This document shows positions 36,318 through 46,874 of a DNA stretch of 64,000 bases, one piece after another. Location of the stretch: the NCBI GenBank assembly GCA_025356075.1, contig JANXUT010000079.1, positions 1 to 64,000 on the forward strand, written 5' to 3'. Both the position numbers and the translations under genes were made by a program. The notes beneath the pieces were generated by a model that was given only the letters and a program-made list of their open reading frames with translations, was not told where the DNA came from and ran no database searches. The first letter of the stretch is position 1; every line of letters begins with the position of its first letter. Source of the DNA: Pseudomonadota bacterium (GTDB lineage: Bacteria; Pseudomonadota; Gammaproteobacteria; Steroidobacterales; Steroidobacteraceae).

Positions 36318-36402
36318 TGGTGCCGGTGGAGGGAGTCGAACCCCCACGCCTTGCGGCGGACGATTTTGAGTCGTCTGCGTCTACCAATTCCGCCACACCG
36401 GC
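36318..36402 (-). tRNA. tRNA-Leu (anticodon CAA)
   Basis: An 85-base gene including an encoded CCA. The acceptor stem is GCCGGTG/CACCGGC, the anticodon stem GACGA/TCGTC with loop CTCAAAA, giving anticodon CAA (UUG codons), and the T loop is GGTTCGACTCC. A long variable arm, as in all leucine tRNAs, is formed by the CGCCGCAAGGCG stretch. Confidence 0.95.
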
Positions 36403-36412
36403 CGGGGGCGGC

Positions 36413-36418
36413 ATATTA
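36413..36418 (-). promoter_or_regulatory. candidate tRNA-Leu -10 box with GC-rich discriminator
   Basis: TAATAT on the minus strand is followed by GCCGCCCCCG up to the tRNA 5' end. A GC discriminator like this is the hallmark of stable-RNA promoters repressed by ppGpp/DksA. Confidence 0.45.
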
Positions 36419-36472
36419 CCACGCACAATCGCCCCTTCGGGCGCGACGCTTCCCATCGCTCGGGCATCTTGA

Positions 36473-37066
36473 GTGGCTGTGAAGTTCACCGAAATCGACC
36501 TCGCCCCGGATCTCATCGCCCGCGCCCAGGCGGGCGAGCGGGCGGCGCTCGCCGCGTTCTACCAGGCGTTCTCGCGCCCGGCCTACACGCTGATCCGGCG
36601 GATCGTGCCGGGCCCGGCGGCGGACGATCTCCTGCAGGACGCCTTCATCGATGCGATCCGCGGACTGCCCAAATTCCAGGGCACCGCGCCCGTCGGCGCC
36701 TGGTTCAGGAGCGTCGTCGTCAGGCGCTGCTTCATGCACCTGCGCTCGCCGTGGCAGAGGAGCCGCGACTTCGTCGGCGATCTCATCGAGCGGCTCGAGG
36801 CGAACCGCGCGACCCCCGGGCTTGCGCTCGACCTTGGCCACGCGCTCGAGGGGCTCACGCCGCTCGGGCGCCTCGTCGTGTGGCTGCACGACGTCGAGGG
36901 CTACACGCACGAGGAGATCGCGGCCGCGACCGGCAAGACCCCGAGCTTCTCGAAATCCCAGCTCGGGCGCGCGCATGCGCGCTTGCGGCTCGCGCTCGGC
37001 GCGGAGGCGCCGAGCGCCGCCCCCTGCGCGCTCCCCGAAGAATGTGTCCGGAGTTCGACGCCATGA
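36473..37066 (+). CDS. ECF-type RNA polymerase sigma factor
   Basis: A 197-residue sigma70-family factor with region 2 (AFYQAFSRPAYTLIRRI and DDLLQDAFIDAI, about 28-65) and region 4 (TPLGRLVVWLHDVEGYTHEEIAAATG, about 128-155). It has neither region 1 nor region 3, so it is of the extracytoplasmic-function class. Its stop overlaps the start of a small membrane protein (ATGA), the usual sigma/anti-sigma arrangement, and a double-PDZ exported protein follows. GTG at 36473 or 36479 can start translation. The signal sensed and target promoters are unknown. Confidence 0.9.
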   Translation: MAVKFTEIDLAPDLIARAQAGERAALAAFYQAFSRPAYTLIRRIVPGPAADDLLQDAFIDAIRGLPKFQGTAPVGAWFRSVVVRRCFMHLRSPWQRSRDFVGDLIERLEANRATPGLALDLGHALEGLTPLGRLVVWLHDVEGYTHEEIAAATGKTPSFSKSQLGRAHARLRLALGAEAPSAAPCALPEECVRSSTP

Positions 37067-37575
37067 CTGAACCGACCCATCATCAAGGCCTCGCCCGCGG
37101 GCTTTGCCAGCTCGCCGAGTTCGAGCCGCCGCCGGATGCCTGGTCCGCGATCGAGGCACGGCTTGGCGCGCGCCCGGCGCGCCACGGCGGTCGCGCGGCC
37201 GCGCTCGCCGTCGTCGGCCTCGCCGCGGTCGCGGTGGCGCTGAAGCTCACGAGCCCGACGGCGGTCGCGCCCGAATCGGCTGCGAGCGTCACGCCCCTCA
37301 TCGCGCGGCCGTCCGAGAGCCCGCTCGACCGGCGCTCCTCGCGCCTCGAGGCACTGCTCGCGGCCCTGCCGCCGGCACGCTCCGGCCGCGCCAGCACGCG
37401 ACTCGCGACGACGCTGCTCGAGGACCGGATCGCGCTGGTCGATGAGCGCCTGAGCGAGCCCGCGGGCGCGGAACTGCCGGCCGAGACGACCGAGGCGCTC
37501 AAGCGCCAGCGGGTCGTGCTGCTCGACTCGCTCGTGCGGGTCCGCTACGCCTCGGCCGTGATCGCGAGCCTGTAG
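37063..37575 (+). CDS. small single-pass membrane protein, putative anti-sigma factor
   Basis: A 170-residue protein with a short cytoplasmic N-terminus, one hydrophobic helix at about 43-61, and a periplasmic part of about 105 residues with a charged helical segment (RLEALLAALPP onward). Position directly after, and overlapping, the sigma gene suggests it restrains the sigma factor. No ZAS (H-x3-C-x2-C) zinc motif and no recognisable domain is visible, so the anti-sigma role rests on context. The downstream PDZ protein may modulate its proteolysis. Confidence 0.6.
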   Translation: MTEPTHHQGLARGLCQLAEFEPPPDAWSAIEARLGARPARHGGRAAALAVVGLAAVAVALKLTSPTAVAPESAASVTPLIARPSESPLDRRSSRLEALLAALPPARSGRASTRLATTLLEDRIALVDERLSEPAGAELPAETTEALKRQRVVLLDSLVRVRYASAVIASL

Positions 37576-37616
37576 TCGATCGAGCCGACCGAATGAACCG
37601 CCGTGGAGAAGTGTCG

Positions 37617-38675
37617 ATGAAAGGTCCCATCACCGTGATCCTGACGGCGCTCGCGCTTGCCTCGGCAAGTGCCGCCGCGCTCACCCCACCGGCGCCAGCG
37701 CCGGCCACGCCCGCCGCGCCGGCGGCGCCGGCCGAGCCCGCGCGCCCGCTCGACAACCGCGCGCTCGAGCGCAAGCTCGAGGAGGCGCGCGCCCGCCTCG
37801 AGCGGGCGGCCAAGGAAGTCGCCGAGCTCTCCGTCGGACTCGTGCCCGACGAGGAGACGATAAGGCGCATGGTCGGCAACCATCCGCATCCGGTGCTCGG
37901 CGTGCAGCTCGGCGCGCAGAAGGGCGGCGGCGTGCCGATCGCGGGCGTTAGCCCGGGCGGCGCGGCGGCGGAAGCGGGGCTCCTGGCGGGCGACGTGATC
38001 ATCAGCGTCAACGGCCGCAAGGTCGAGACCGGCACCGATGTCGCCGCCGAGATCCACCGCCTCGGGCCCGGCGCCGAGGCTCGCATCGAGCGACTGCGCG
38101 CGGGCAAGGTCGCGACCCTCGTCGTCGTTCCCCGCTCGATGGATCCGCGCCTGACGGTGCTGCTCGGCGACATGGGCCAGGGGCTCGCCGAGCTCGGCGA
38201 CAGCGTGACGCAGGCGTTCGACCACGCGATGCCGTGGTCGGGCAGCGGCTGGGGCGAGCTCGAGCTCGCCGAGATGTCGCCGGGACTCGGCCGGTACTTC
38301 GGCACTGACCACGGCGTGCTGGTGCTGCGCGCGCCAAGCTCGTTCGGTGAATCGCTGAAAGACGGCGACGTGATCGTCTCGATCGGTGGGCGCGAGCCCG
38401 AGGGCGTCTCGCACGCGCTCAGGATCCTCCGTTCCTACCAGCCGCTCGAGCACGTGCCGCTCGCGCTCGAGCGGGACCGCAAGCCGCTGAAGACCGACCT
38501 CACGATGCCGGAGCGGCTGCACCCGTCGCACCCGCCCAAGGCCCCGCGCGCGCCACGGGCACCGGCCGCGCCCGCCCCGCCCGCGATGCCCGCGGCACCG
38601 GCGGGTCCTGCCGCGGCACCCGGCGCGCCGCCGGCGCCGCCGGCCAGTCCCGCGAACGGCGACGACACGACCTGA
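37617..38675 (+). CDS. exported double-PDZ protein without a protease domain
   Basis: A 352-residue protein with a signal peptide (residues 1-21), an alanine/proline stretch, a short coiled coil (about 46-75), a PDZ domain at about 88-170 (GVSPGGAAAEAGLLAGDVIISVNG), a second PDZ-like domain at about 220-300 (LKDGDVIVSIGGREP), and an alanine/proline-rich tail. No trypsin-like catalytic domain accompanies them, unlike DegS or MucD. It follows the sigma/anti-sigma pair by 41 bases with GGAGAAG before the ATG. It could bind misfolded outer-membrane protein C-termini and regulate sigma release; this is inferred. Confidence 0.8.
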   Translation: MKGPITVILTALALASASAAALTPPAPAPATPAAPAAPAEPARPLDNRALERKLEEARARLERAAKEVAELSVGLVPDEETIRRMVGNHPHPVLGVQLGAQKGGGVPIAGVSPGGAAAEAGLLAGDVIISVNGRKVETGTDVAAEIHRLGPGAEARIERLRAGKVATLVVVPRSMDPRLTVLLGDMGQGLAELGDSVTQAFDHAMPWSGSGWGELELAEMSPGLGRYFGTDHGVLVLRAPSSFGESLKDGDVIVSIGGREPEGVSHALRILRSYQPLEHVPLALERDRKPLKTDLTMPERLHPSHPPKAPRAPRAPAAPAPPAMPAAPAGPAAAPGAPPAPPASPANGDDTT

Positions 38676-38715
38676 GGGCGCCCGGCGCGGGAGGGCCTGC
38701 TACCATCCGCGCGCC

Positions 38716-40911
<2,196 letters not shown>

Positions 40912-40952
40912 GCCCGGCTTCGCCCTTCCATTCAGGGGCACGGGATAACGCC

Positions 40953-41288
40953 ATGGACTTCTTCATTTCTACGGCCGCCGCGCAGGCAGCGGGCGCGCCC
41001 GCCGGTGGCTCGCAGCCGCAGATGGTCACCTTTGCGCTGACCATTGGCCTGTTCGTGTTCCTGTACTTCATGATGATCCGGCCGCAGTCAAAGAAGGCCA
41101 AGGAGCACCGCGAGATGGTCGCGAAGCTCGCCGTGGGCGATGAGGTCGTGACCGCGGGCGGAATCCTCGGGCGCGTCACCGAGGCCGGCGACACGTTCGT
41201 GACGGTTGAAGTCGCGAAGGGCGTGGCACTGCAGGTGCAGCGCTTCCAGGTCTCGCAGCTGATGCCAAAGGGCACCTACAAGGCCTGA
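40953..41288 (+). CDS. yajC: preprotein translocase subunit YajC
   Basis: A 111-residue inner-membrane protein with one transmembrane helix (about 24-43, ending FLYFMMIRPQ) and a small cytoplasmic domain with VGDEVVTAGGILGRV. It associates with SecDF in the holo-translocon and precedes secD by 19 bases. Confidence 0.95.
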   Translation: MDFFISTAAAQAAGAPAGGSQPQMVTFALTIGLFVFLYFMMIRPQSKKAKEHREMVAKLAVGDEVVTAGGILGRVTEAGDTFVTVEVAKGVALQVQRFQVSQLMPKGTYKA

Positions 41289-41307
41289 GCCGGAGTCGTT
41301 AGCCCGC

Positions 41308-43164
41308 ATGAACCGTTATCCGCTCTGGAAGAGCCTCCTGTTCACCGGCGTGATGCTGCTCGCGCTCGTGCTTGCGCTGCCGAACGTGTTCGGCGAGGCG
41401 CCGGCGCTGCAGCTGTCGCTGAAGGACGGCGAGCTGTTCGCCGGGCCGGCGGCGATCCAGCCGTTTCGTGACCTGCTCGACCAGCAGAAGGTGTCCATCG
41501 AGACGGCCTTCGTGCAGCAGGGGCGCGTCGTGCTCAGGTTCGCCGACGTCGCGAGCCAGCTGAAGGCGCGCGATGCGATCGAGTCCTCGGCCGAGGGCAA
41601 GTACGCGATTGCGACGACCTTCGCCTCCAAGGCGCCCGAGTGGGTGCGGACGATTGGCTTGAAGCCCATGAGCCTCGGCCTCGACCTCCGGGGCGGTATT
41701 TACCTCGTGTACGAGGTCGACGTCGACGGCGCGGTCAAGCAGACGCTGCAGCGGCTCGAGCGCGACTACCGCATGGCGCTCAGGGAAAAGAAGATCCAGT
41801 ACGAGTCGGTCGACGGCACCGCCGGTGGCGTGCTCGTGACCTTGAAGAATTCCTCGCGGCTCGAGGATGCGCGCACAGCGCTGCAGGCGGTCGACCCGAA
41901 CGTGACGCTGACCAGTGGCTCGAGCGCGAGCGGCGCGGCGACGATCACGACGACGCTGAGCGAAGTGCAGGTGCGCCAGCGGCAGGACTTCGCGATCCAG
42001 CAGAACATCACGGCGCTTGGCAATCGCGTCAACTCGCTCGGCGTCTCCGAGGCGAGCGTGCAGCGCCAGGGCGCGAACCGCATCGCCGTGCAGCTGCCCG
42101 GTATCCAGGACGCGAGCGAGGTCATCCGCCTCCTCGGCAAGACCGCGACGCTCGAGTTCAGGCTGGTCGATCAGACCGGCAACGCCCTCGAGGCGGCGCA
42201 GACGGGGCGCGCGCCCCTGGGCACCAAGCTCTACAAGGAACGCAACGGCCGCCCGGTGCTCCTGAAGCGCGAAGTCATCGTCACCGGCGAGCAGCTCACC
42301 GATGCGACCTCGACCTACCAGCAGGGCGAGCCGGCGGTGAGCCTCAGGCTCGACGGGCGCGGCGGCGAGGAGATGCTGCGCACGACGCGCGAGAACCTCG
42401 GGCGGCCGATGGCGGTCGTGTTCATCGAGCGCGAGCGCCAGCTGCGCGAGCAGAACGGCGAGAAGGTCGCGGTCGATGTCACCAAGGAAGAGGTCATCAA
42501 CGTCGCGACCATCCGCGGCGTCTTCTCGAACCAGTTCCAGATCACCGGGCTCCTGCAGCGCGAGGGCCAGGAACTCGCACGGCTCCTGCGGGCCGGTGCA
42601 CTCGCCGCTCCCGTCGTCATCGTCGAGCAGCGCCTCATTGGCCCGAGCCTCGGCCAGGACAACATCGACAAGGGTGTGCTGGCGCTTGAGATCGGCTCCG
42701 CCGCGCTGTTCCTCTTCATGGCGATCTACTACAGCGCCTTCGGCCTCGTCGCGAACCTGGTGCTCGTCTGCAACGTGGTGCTGCTGACCGCGTGCCTGTC
42801 GCTCTTTGGCGCGGCGCTGACGCTGCCAGGCATCGCCGGCATCATGCTCACCGTCGGCATGGCGGTCGATGCGAACATCCTGATCTACGAGCGTATCCGC
42901 GAGGAATTGCGGCACGGCAACTCATCGCACGCCGCGATCAAGGCGGGCTTCGAGAAGGCGTTCTCGGCGATCTTCGATGCGAACGTGACGACAGCCTTCG
43001 CGGGCATCGTGCTGTTCCTGTTCGGCACGGGCCCCATCAAGGGCTTCGCTGTCGTCCTGTCCGTCGGCATTGGCACGACGATGTTCACGGCGTTGATGGG
43101 CAGCCGCACGATCATCGGCCTCATCTGGGGTCGGCGCGCGTCCATTGCGCGCCTGCCGATCTAG
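41308..43164 (+). CDS. secD: protein translocase subunit SecD
   Basis: Inner-membrane RND-type protein that uses the proton gradient to pull exported proteins out of SecYEG on the periplasmic side. At 618 residues it has a first transmembrane helix (about 11-28), a long periplasmic P1 region ending near 440 (with LGLDLRGGIYLVYEVD) and five more helices (about 455-610) including GMAVDANILIYERIREEL. Length and topology match full-length SecD. It is followed by secF after 21 bases. Confidence 0.96.
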   Translation: MNRYPLWKSLLFTGVMLLALVLALPNVFGEAPALQLSLKDGELFAGPAAIQPFRDLLDQQKVSIETAFVQQGRVVLRFADVASQLKARDAIESSAEGKYAIATTFASKAPEWVRTIGLKPMSLGLDLRGGIYLVYEVDVDGAVKQTLQRLERDYRMALREKKIQYESVDGTAGGVLVTLKNSSRLEDARTALQAVDPNVTLTSGSSASGAATITTTLSEVQVRQRQDFAIQQNITALGNRVNSLGVSEASVQRQGANRIAVQLPGIQDASEVIRLLGKTATLEFRLVDQTGNALEAAQTGRAPLGTKLYKERNGRPVLLKREVIVTGEQLTDATSTYQQGEPAVSLRLDGRGGEEMLRTTRENLGRPMAVVFIERERQLREQNGEKVAVDVTKEEVINVATIRGVFSNQFQITGLLQREGQELARLLRAGALAAPVVIVEQRLIGPSLGQDNIDKGVLALEIGSAALFLFMAIYYSAFGLVANLVLVCNVVLLTACLSLFGAALTLPGIAGIMLTVGMAVDANILIYERIREELRHGNSSHAAIKAGFEKAFSAIFDANVTTAFAGIVLFLFGTGPIKGFAVVLSVGIGTTMFTALMGSRTIIGLIWGRRASIARLPI

Positions 43165-43185
43165 CGGGCGAGGAGTACAGCGGCC

Positions 43186-44121
43186 ATGGAGTTCTTCCAC
43201 TCGGTTCCGAAGTTCCGCTTCATGGCGGCGCGCAAGATCTGCTACGCGATCTCGGTGATCGTCATCATCGGCTCCATCGCGGTGGAAGCGTACCGCGGCC
43301 TCAACTTCGCGATCGACTTCACCGGCGGCGTCGTCATCGAGGCGAGCTTCACGGGAGCCGCGGATCTCGACAAGACCCATGCGGCAATCGGTGGCGCCGG
43401 CTTCAACGACGTCGCGGTGCAGGTGTTCGGCACGTCCAAGGACGTGCTCGTGCGGCTGCCGCCGCTGGTCGGCTCGACTCCCGCGAACGAGGTCACGAAG
43501 CGCATCGAAGCGGCGCTGAAGACCGTCGACCCGGGGGTCCAGATCCGCCGCACCGAGATCGTCGGGCCGCAGGTCGGCAAGGAACTCGCGTTCAAGGGCG
43601 TGCAGGCGCTCATGATCACGATGGTGCTGATCCTCGCCTACCTCGCGTTCCAGTTCCGCTGGAAGTTCGGCGTCGGCGCGGTGATCGCGACGCTGCACGA
43701 CCCGTTCGTCGTGGTCGGCGTGTTCGCGATCACCGGCATGTCGTTCGATCTGTCTGTGCTCGCCGCGGTGCTCGCCGTGCTCGGCTACTCGATCAACGAG
43801 ACGGTCGTCGTGTTCGACCGGGTCCGCGAGCTCTTCCCGCAGATGCGCAAGTCCGAGCCCATCGAGGTCTTCGACCGCGCCATCAACGAGACGCTGTCGC
43901 GGACGATCATCACGAAGTTCGCGACGCTGATCGTGGTCGTGGCGCTTTACCTGTTCGGCGGACCGGCGCTCAGGGGCTTTGGCCTCGCGCTCATCGTCGG
44001 CATCCTCGCGGTTACCTACTCGTCCATGTTCATCGCGAGCGGCGTCGCGCTCGACCTCGGCTCCTCGCATCGTGACCTGATGGCCTCGGAGCGGCGCACG
44101 GCGGTCGACGACCTGCCCTGA
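43186..44121 (+). CDS. secF: protein translocase subunit SecF
   Basis: Partner of SecD in protein export. The 311-residue protein has a first helix at about 18-36, the GLNFAIDFTGGVVIE segment, and five C-terminal helices including GYSINETVVVFDRVRE, whose acidic residue is part of the proton path. It completes the yajC-secD-secF operon, with TerC 22 bases downstream. Confidence 0.96.
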   Translation: MEFFHSVPKFRFMAARKICYAISVIVIIGSIAVEAYRGLNFAIDFTGGVVIEASFTGAADLDKTHAAIGGAGFNDVAVQVFGTSKDVLVRLPPLVGSTPANEVTKRIEAALKTVDPGVQIRRTEIVGPQVGKELAFKGVQALMITMVLILAYLAFQFRWKFGVGAVIATLHDPFVVVGVFAITGMSFDLSVLAAVLAVLGYSINETVVVFDRVRELFPQMRKSEPIEVFDRAINETLSRTIITKFATLIVVVALYLFGGPALRGFGLALIVGILAVTYSSMFIASGVALDLGSSHRDLMASERRTAVDDLP

Positions 44122-44143
44122 GTAGACGCCGGGCCGACTTCCC

Positions 44144-44878
44144 ATGTACGCGCTCCTGACCGATCCGTCCGCGTGGCTCTCGCTCGCGACGCTCGCGACT
44201 CTCGAGATCGTGCTCGGCGTCGACAACGTGATCTTCCTGTCGATCCTGGTCGCGCGGTTGCCACCCGAGCGCCAGAAGCTCGCGCGCGTCAGCGGCCTCG
44301 GGCTCGCGATGGTGACCCGCATCGCGCTGCTCCTCTCGATCACCTGGCTCGCGAGCCTGACGGCGCCGCTCGTGCATGCCTTCGATCAGGACTTCTCGGG
44401 ACGCGACATCGTGCTCGGGCTCGGTGGCCTCTTCCTCCTCTGGAAGAGCGTCATCGAGATCCACGCGAGCGTCGAGGGCCCCTCCGGCAAGCGCCCGACC
44501 CGCGCGATGAGCGGGTTCGTGAGCGTGATCATCCAGATCGCGGTCATCGACATAGTCTTCTCGCTCGACTCGGTATTCACCGCGGTCGGGCTCGTGAAGG
44601 AGATTCCGATCATGATCACGGCGATCGTGATCGCGGTCGTCTTCATGATGTTCGTCGCCGGCAGCGTCGCCCGCTTCATCGAGGCGCACCCGACCATCAA
44701 GGTGCTCGCGCTCGCCTTCCTGATCCTGATCGGCGTCGCGCTGGTCGCCGAAGCGTTCGAGTTCCACATCCCGAAGGGCTACCTGTACGTGTCGATGGCG
44801 TTCTCGCTCGCGGTCGAGTTCATCAACGTGCGCCTCCGGCGCGCATTCAAGGGCGGCCGACCGCCCGGTGACGGCTGA
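44144..44878 (+). CDS. TerC-family membrane protein
   Basis: A 244-residue protein with about seven helices. The paired acidic motifs LGVDNVIFLSILVARLP and FSLDSVFTAVG identify the TerC/YgdQ branch; related family members are thought to export manganese or to load metals onto exported proteins. It follows secDF closely and overlaps kup by 11 bases. The secDF neighbour makes a role alongside protein export attractive, but this is only inference. No yybP-ykoY-type leader is possible in the 22-base gap. Confidence 0.87.
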   Translation: MYALLTDPSAWLSLATLATLEIVLGVDNVIFLSILVARLPPERQKLARVSGLGLAMVTRIALLLSITWLASLTAPLVHAFDQDFSGRDIVLGLGGLFLLWKSVIEIHASVEGPSGKRPTRAMSGFVSVIIQIAVIDIVFSLDSVFTAVGLVKEIPIMITAIVIAVVFMMFVAGSVARFIEAHPTIKVLALAFLILIGVALVAEAFEFHIPKGYLYVSMAFSLAVEFINVRLRRAFKGGRPPGDG

Positions 44879-46805
44879 AGCCGCCGTGTCCGACGTCGTC
44901 AACGCACCGCCCGCGGTCGAGCGCCATGGCGCGCAGCGGCGCCATGGCGAGCCGCTCAAGGTCCTCACCCTCGGCGCACTCGGCGTCGTGTTCGGCGACA
45001 TCGGCACGAGTCCGCTCTATGCGCTCAAGACCTGCATGGAGGCCGCGAAGACGGTCGCCGAGGTCCCGGGTACGGTGCTCGGCATCCTGTCGCTGATCTT
45101 CTGGGCGATCGCGCTCGTCGTCACGGTCAAGTACGTCGGCCTCGTGCTCAGGGCCGACAACCGCGGCGAGGGCGGGATCCTCGCGCTGACGGCCCTCGTC
45201 GTGAACGAGGGGCGGGCGCGCTACCCGGTGCTCCTCGCCGCGCTTGGCCTTGCCGGCTGCGCGTTCTTCTACGGCGATGGCACGATCACCCCGGCCGTGT
45301 CGGTGTTGAGCGCGGTAGAGGGCCTCGAGCTCGTGGACCCTGAGTTCAGCAAGGCGGTCGTGTGGCTGTCGGTGCTCGTGCTGATCGCCCTGTTCGCGGT
45401 GCAGCGCCGCGGTACGGGCACGATCGGCCGGCTGTTCGGGCCCGTCATGCTCGTCTGGTTCGTGACGATCGGCGCGCTCGGCCTCGCCAAGATCATCGAG
45501 CACCCGGGCGTCCTCGCGGCGGTGAACCCCATCTACGGCATCAGCTTCGTCGCGCGCCACCCCTCGCTCGGGATGCTGGTGCTCGCGGCGGTGTTTCTCG
45601 CGGTCACGGGCGGGGAGGCGCTCTACGCCGACCTCGGCCACTTTGGCCGCAAGCCCATCCGGCTCGTCTGGTACGGGCTCGTGTGGCCGGCGCTGACGCT
45701 CAATTACTTCGGCCAGGGCGCGCTGCTCATGGGCGACCCCGCCGCGGCCTCGAACCCGTTCTACCTGCTCGCCCCGCAGGCGCTCCTGATCCCGCTCGTG
45801 GTGCTCGCGACTGCGGCGACGATCATCGCCTCGCAGGCGGTGATTTCCGGCGTCTTCTCGATGACGCAGCAGGCGCTGCAGCTCGGCTTCCTGCCGCGCA
45901 TGAAAGTCCAGCAGACCTCCGAAGCCTCGATCGGGCAGATCTACGTGCCGGCGGTCAACGGCATCCTCTGCATCGCGACGCTTGGCCTGGTACTCGCGTT
46001 TCGAAGCTCCGACCACCTCGCGAACGCCTACGGCATCGCGGTGGTGTGCACGATGCTTATCACGGCGGTGCTGCTCGTCGTGCTCCTGCGCGGCCGGGCA
46101 GCTACCGACCGGCGCAGTCGCTGGCTCCTCTTCGTCGCCGTGCCGTTCGTGCTGATCGATGCGCTGTTCCTGATCGCCAACATCGAGAAGATCCCGAACG
46201 GCGGGTGGTTTCCGCTCCTCTTTGGCCTCTTGGTGTTCATGACGATGCGCAGCTGGATGCGCGGCCGCCGCGTGGTCAGCGAGCACATGCGCCGCCAGGA
46301 GCGCTCGGTCGCCGGGTTCCTCGAGGAACTCGGGCGCTCCCCGCCGCAGCAGGTGCCGGGGACCGCCGTGTTCCTGTCGAGCAACCTCGAGGGCGTGCCA
46401 CGCACGCTCACCCGCAACGTGAAGTACAACGGCGTCATCCACGAGCACACCGTGCTCCTCTCCGTGCTCACCGAGCGCATCCCGCGCGTGCCGCGCGGCG
46501 GGCGCCTGAAGGTGATGCGCCTCTCGCCGCAACTCTGGCGGGTCGAGGCGCGCATCGGGTTCATGGAGCGGGCGGACGTGCCGAAGCTGCTGCGCGAGGC
46601 GGAGCGGCTCGGGCTCGGCTTTCGGACCGACAACGCGACTTATTTCCTCGGCCGCGATGACATCATCGTCGCGAGCCCGCGCGGCATGGCCCGCTGGCGC
46701 AAGCGCCTGTTCCTGTTCATGGCCAGGAACGCCGAGTTCGCGGGGGCGCATTTCGGCATCCCCCCGGAGCGGATCATCGAGCTCGGCGGGCAGGTGCAGA
46801 TCTGA
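44868..46805 (+). CDS. kup: KUP-family potassium uptake protein
   Basis: Proton-coupled potassium transporter of 645 residues: twelve helices in about the first 440 residues and a cytoplasmic C-terminal domain. The family signature GVVFGDIGTSPLYALK is at about 40-55, with NYFGQGALL in a core helix. The GTG start overlaps the terC end. A downstream GTG at 44886 is an alternative. Coupling to TerC gives an ion-transport pair; regulation is not visible. Confidence 0.93.
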   Translation: MTAEAAVSDVVNAPPAVERHGAQRRHGEPLKVLTLGALGVVFGDIGTSPLYALKTCMEAAKTVAEVPGTVLGILSLIFWAIALVVTVKYVGLVLRADNRGEGGILALTALVVNEGRARYPVLLAALGLAGCAFFYGDGTITPAVSVLSAVEGLELVDPEFSKAVVWLSVLVLIALFAVQRRGTGTIGRLFGPVMLVWFVTIGALGLAKIIEHPGVLAAVNPIYGISFVARHPSLGMLVLAAVFLAVTGGEALYADLGHFGRKPIRLVWYGLVWPALTLNYFGQGALLMGDPAAASNPFYLLAPQALLIPLVVLATAATIIASQAVISGVFSMTQQALQLGFLPRMKVQQTSEASIGQIYVPAVNGILCIATLGLVLAFRSSDHLANAYGIAVVCTMLITAVLLVVLLRGRAATDRRSRWLLFVAVPFVLIDALFLIANIEKIPNGGWFPLLFGLLVFMTMRSWMRGRRVVSEHMRRQERSVAGFLEELGRSPPQQVPGTAVFLSSNLEGVPRTLTRNVKYNGVIHEHTVLLSVLTERIPRVPRGGRLKVMRLSPQLWRVEARIGFMERADVPKLLREAERLGLGFRTDNATYFLGRDDIIVASPRGMARWRKRLFLFMARNAEFAGAHFGIPPERIIELGGQVQI

Positions 46806-46819
46806 CCTAGGACGTCTCC

Positions 46820-46850
46820 TTGCCGGCGGCAGTGCCCGCGTGCCTACAAT
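46820..46850 (+). promoter_or_regulatory. possible promoter of the first APC permease
   Basis: TTGCCG (46820-46825) and TACAAT (46845-46850) lie 19 bases apart, 25 bases before the ATG, in the 69-base kup-permease gap. Spacing is long. Confidence 0.35.
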
Positions 46851-46874
46851 CGGCACGACCAACCGGGGGGACGC

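Noticed and set aside
36318-36402. tRNA-Leu as an integration site for a genomic island
   Set aside because: No repeat of the tRNA 3' end and no integrase follow; both flanks are ordinary core genes.
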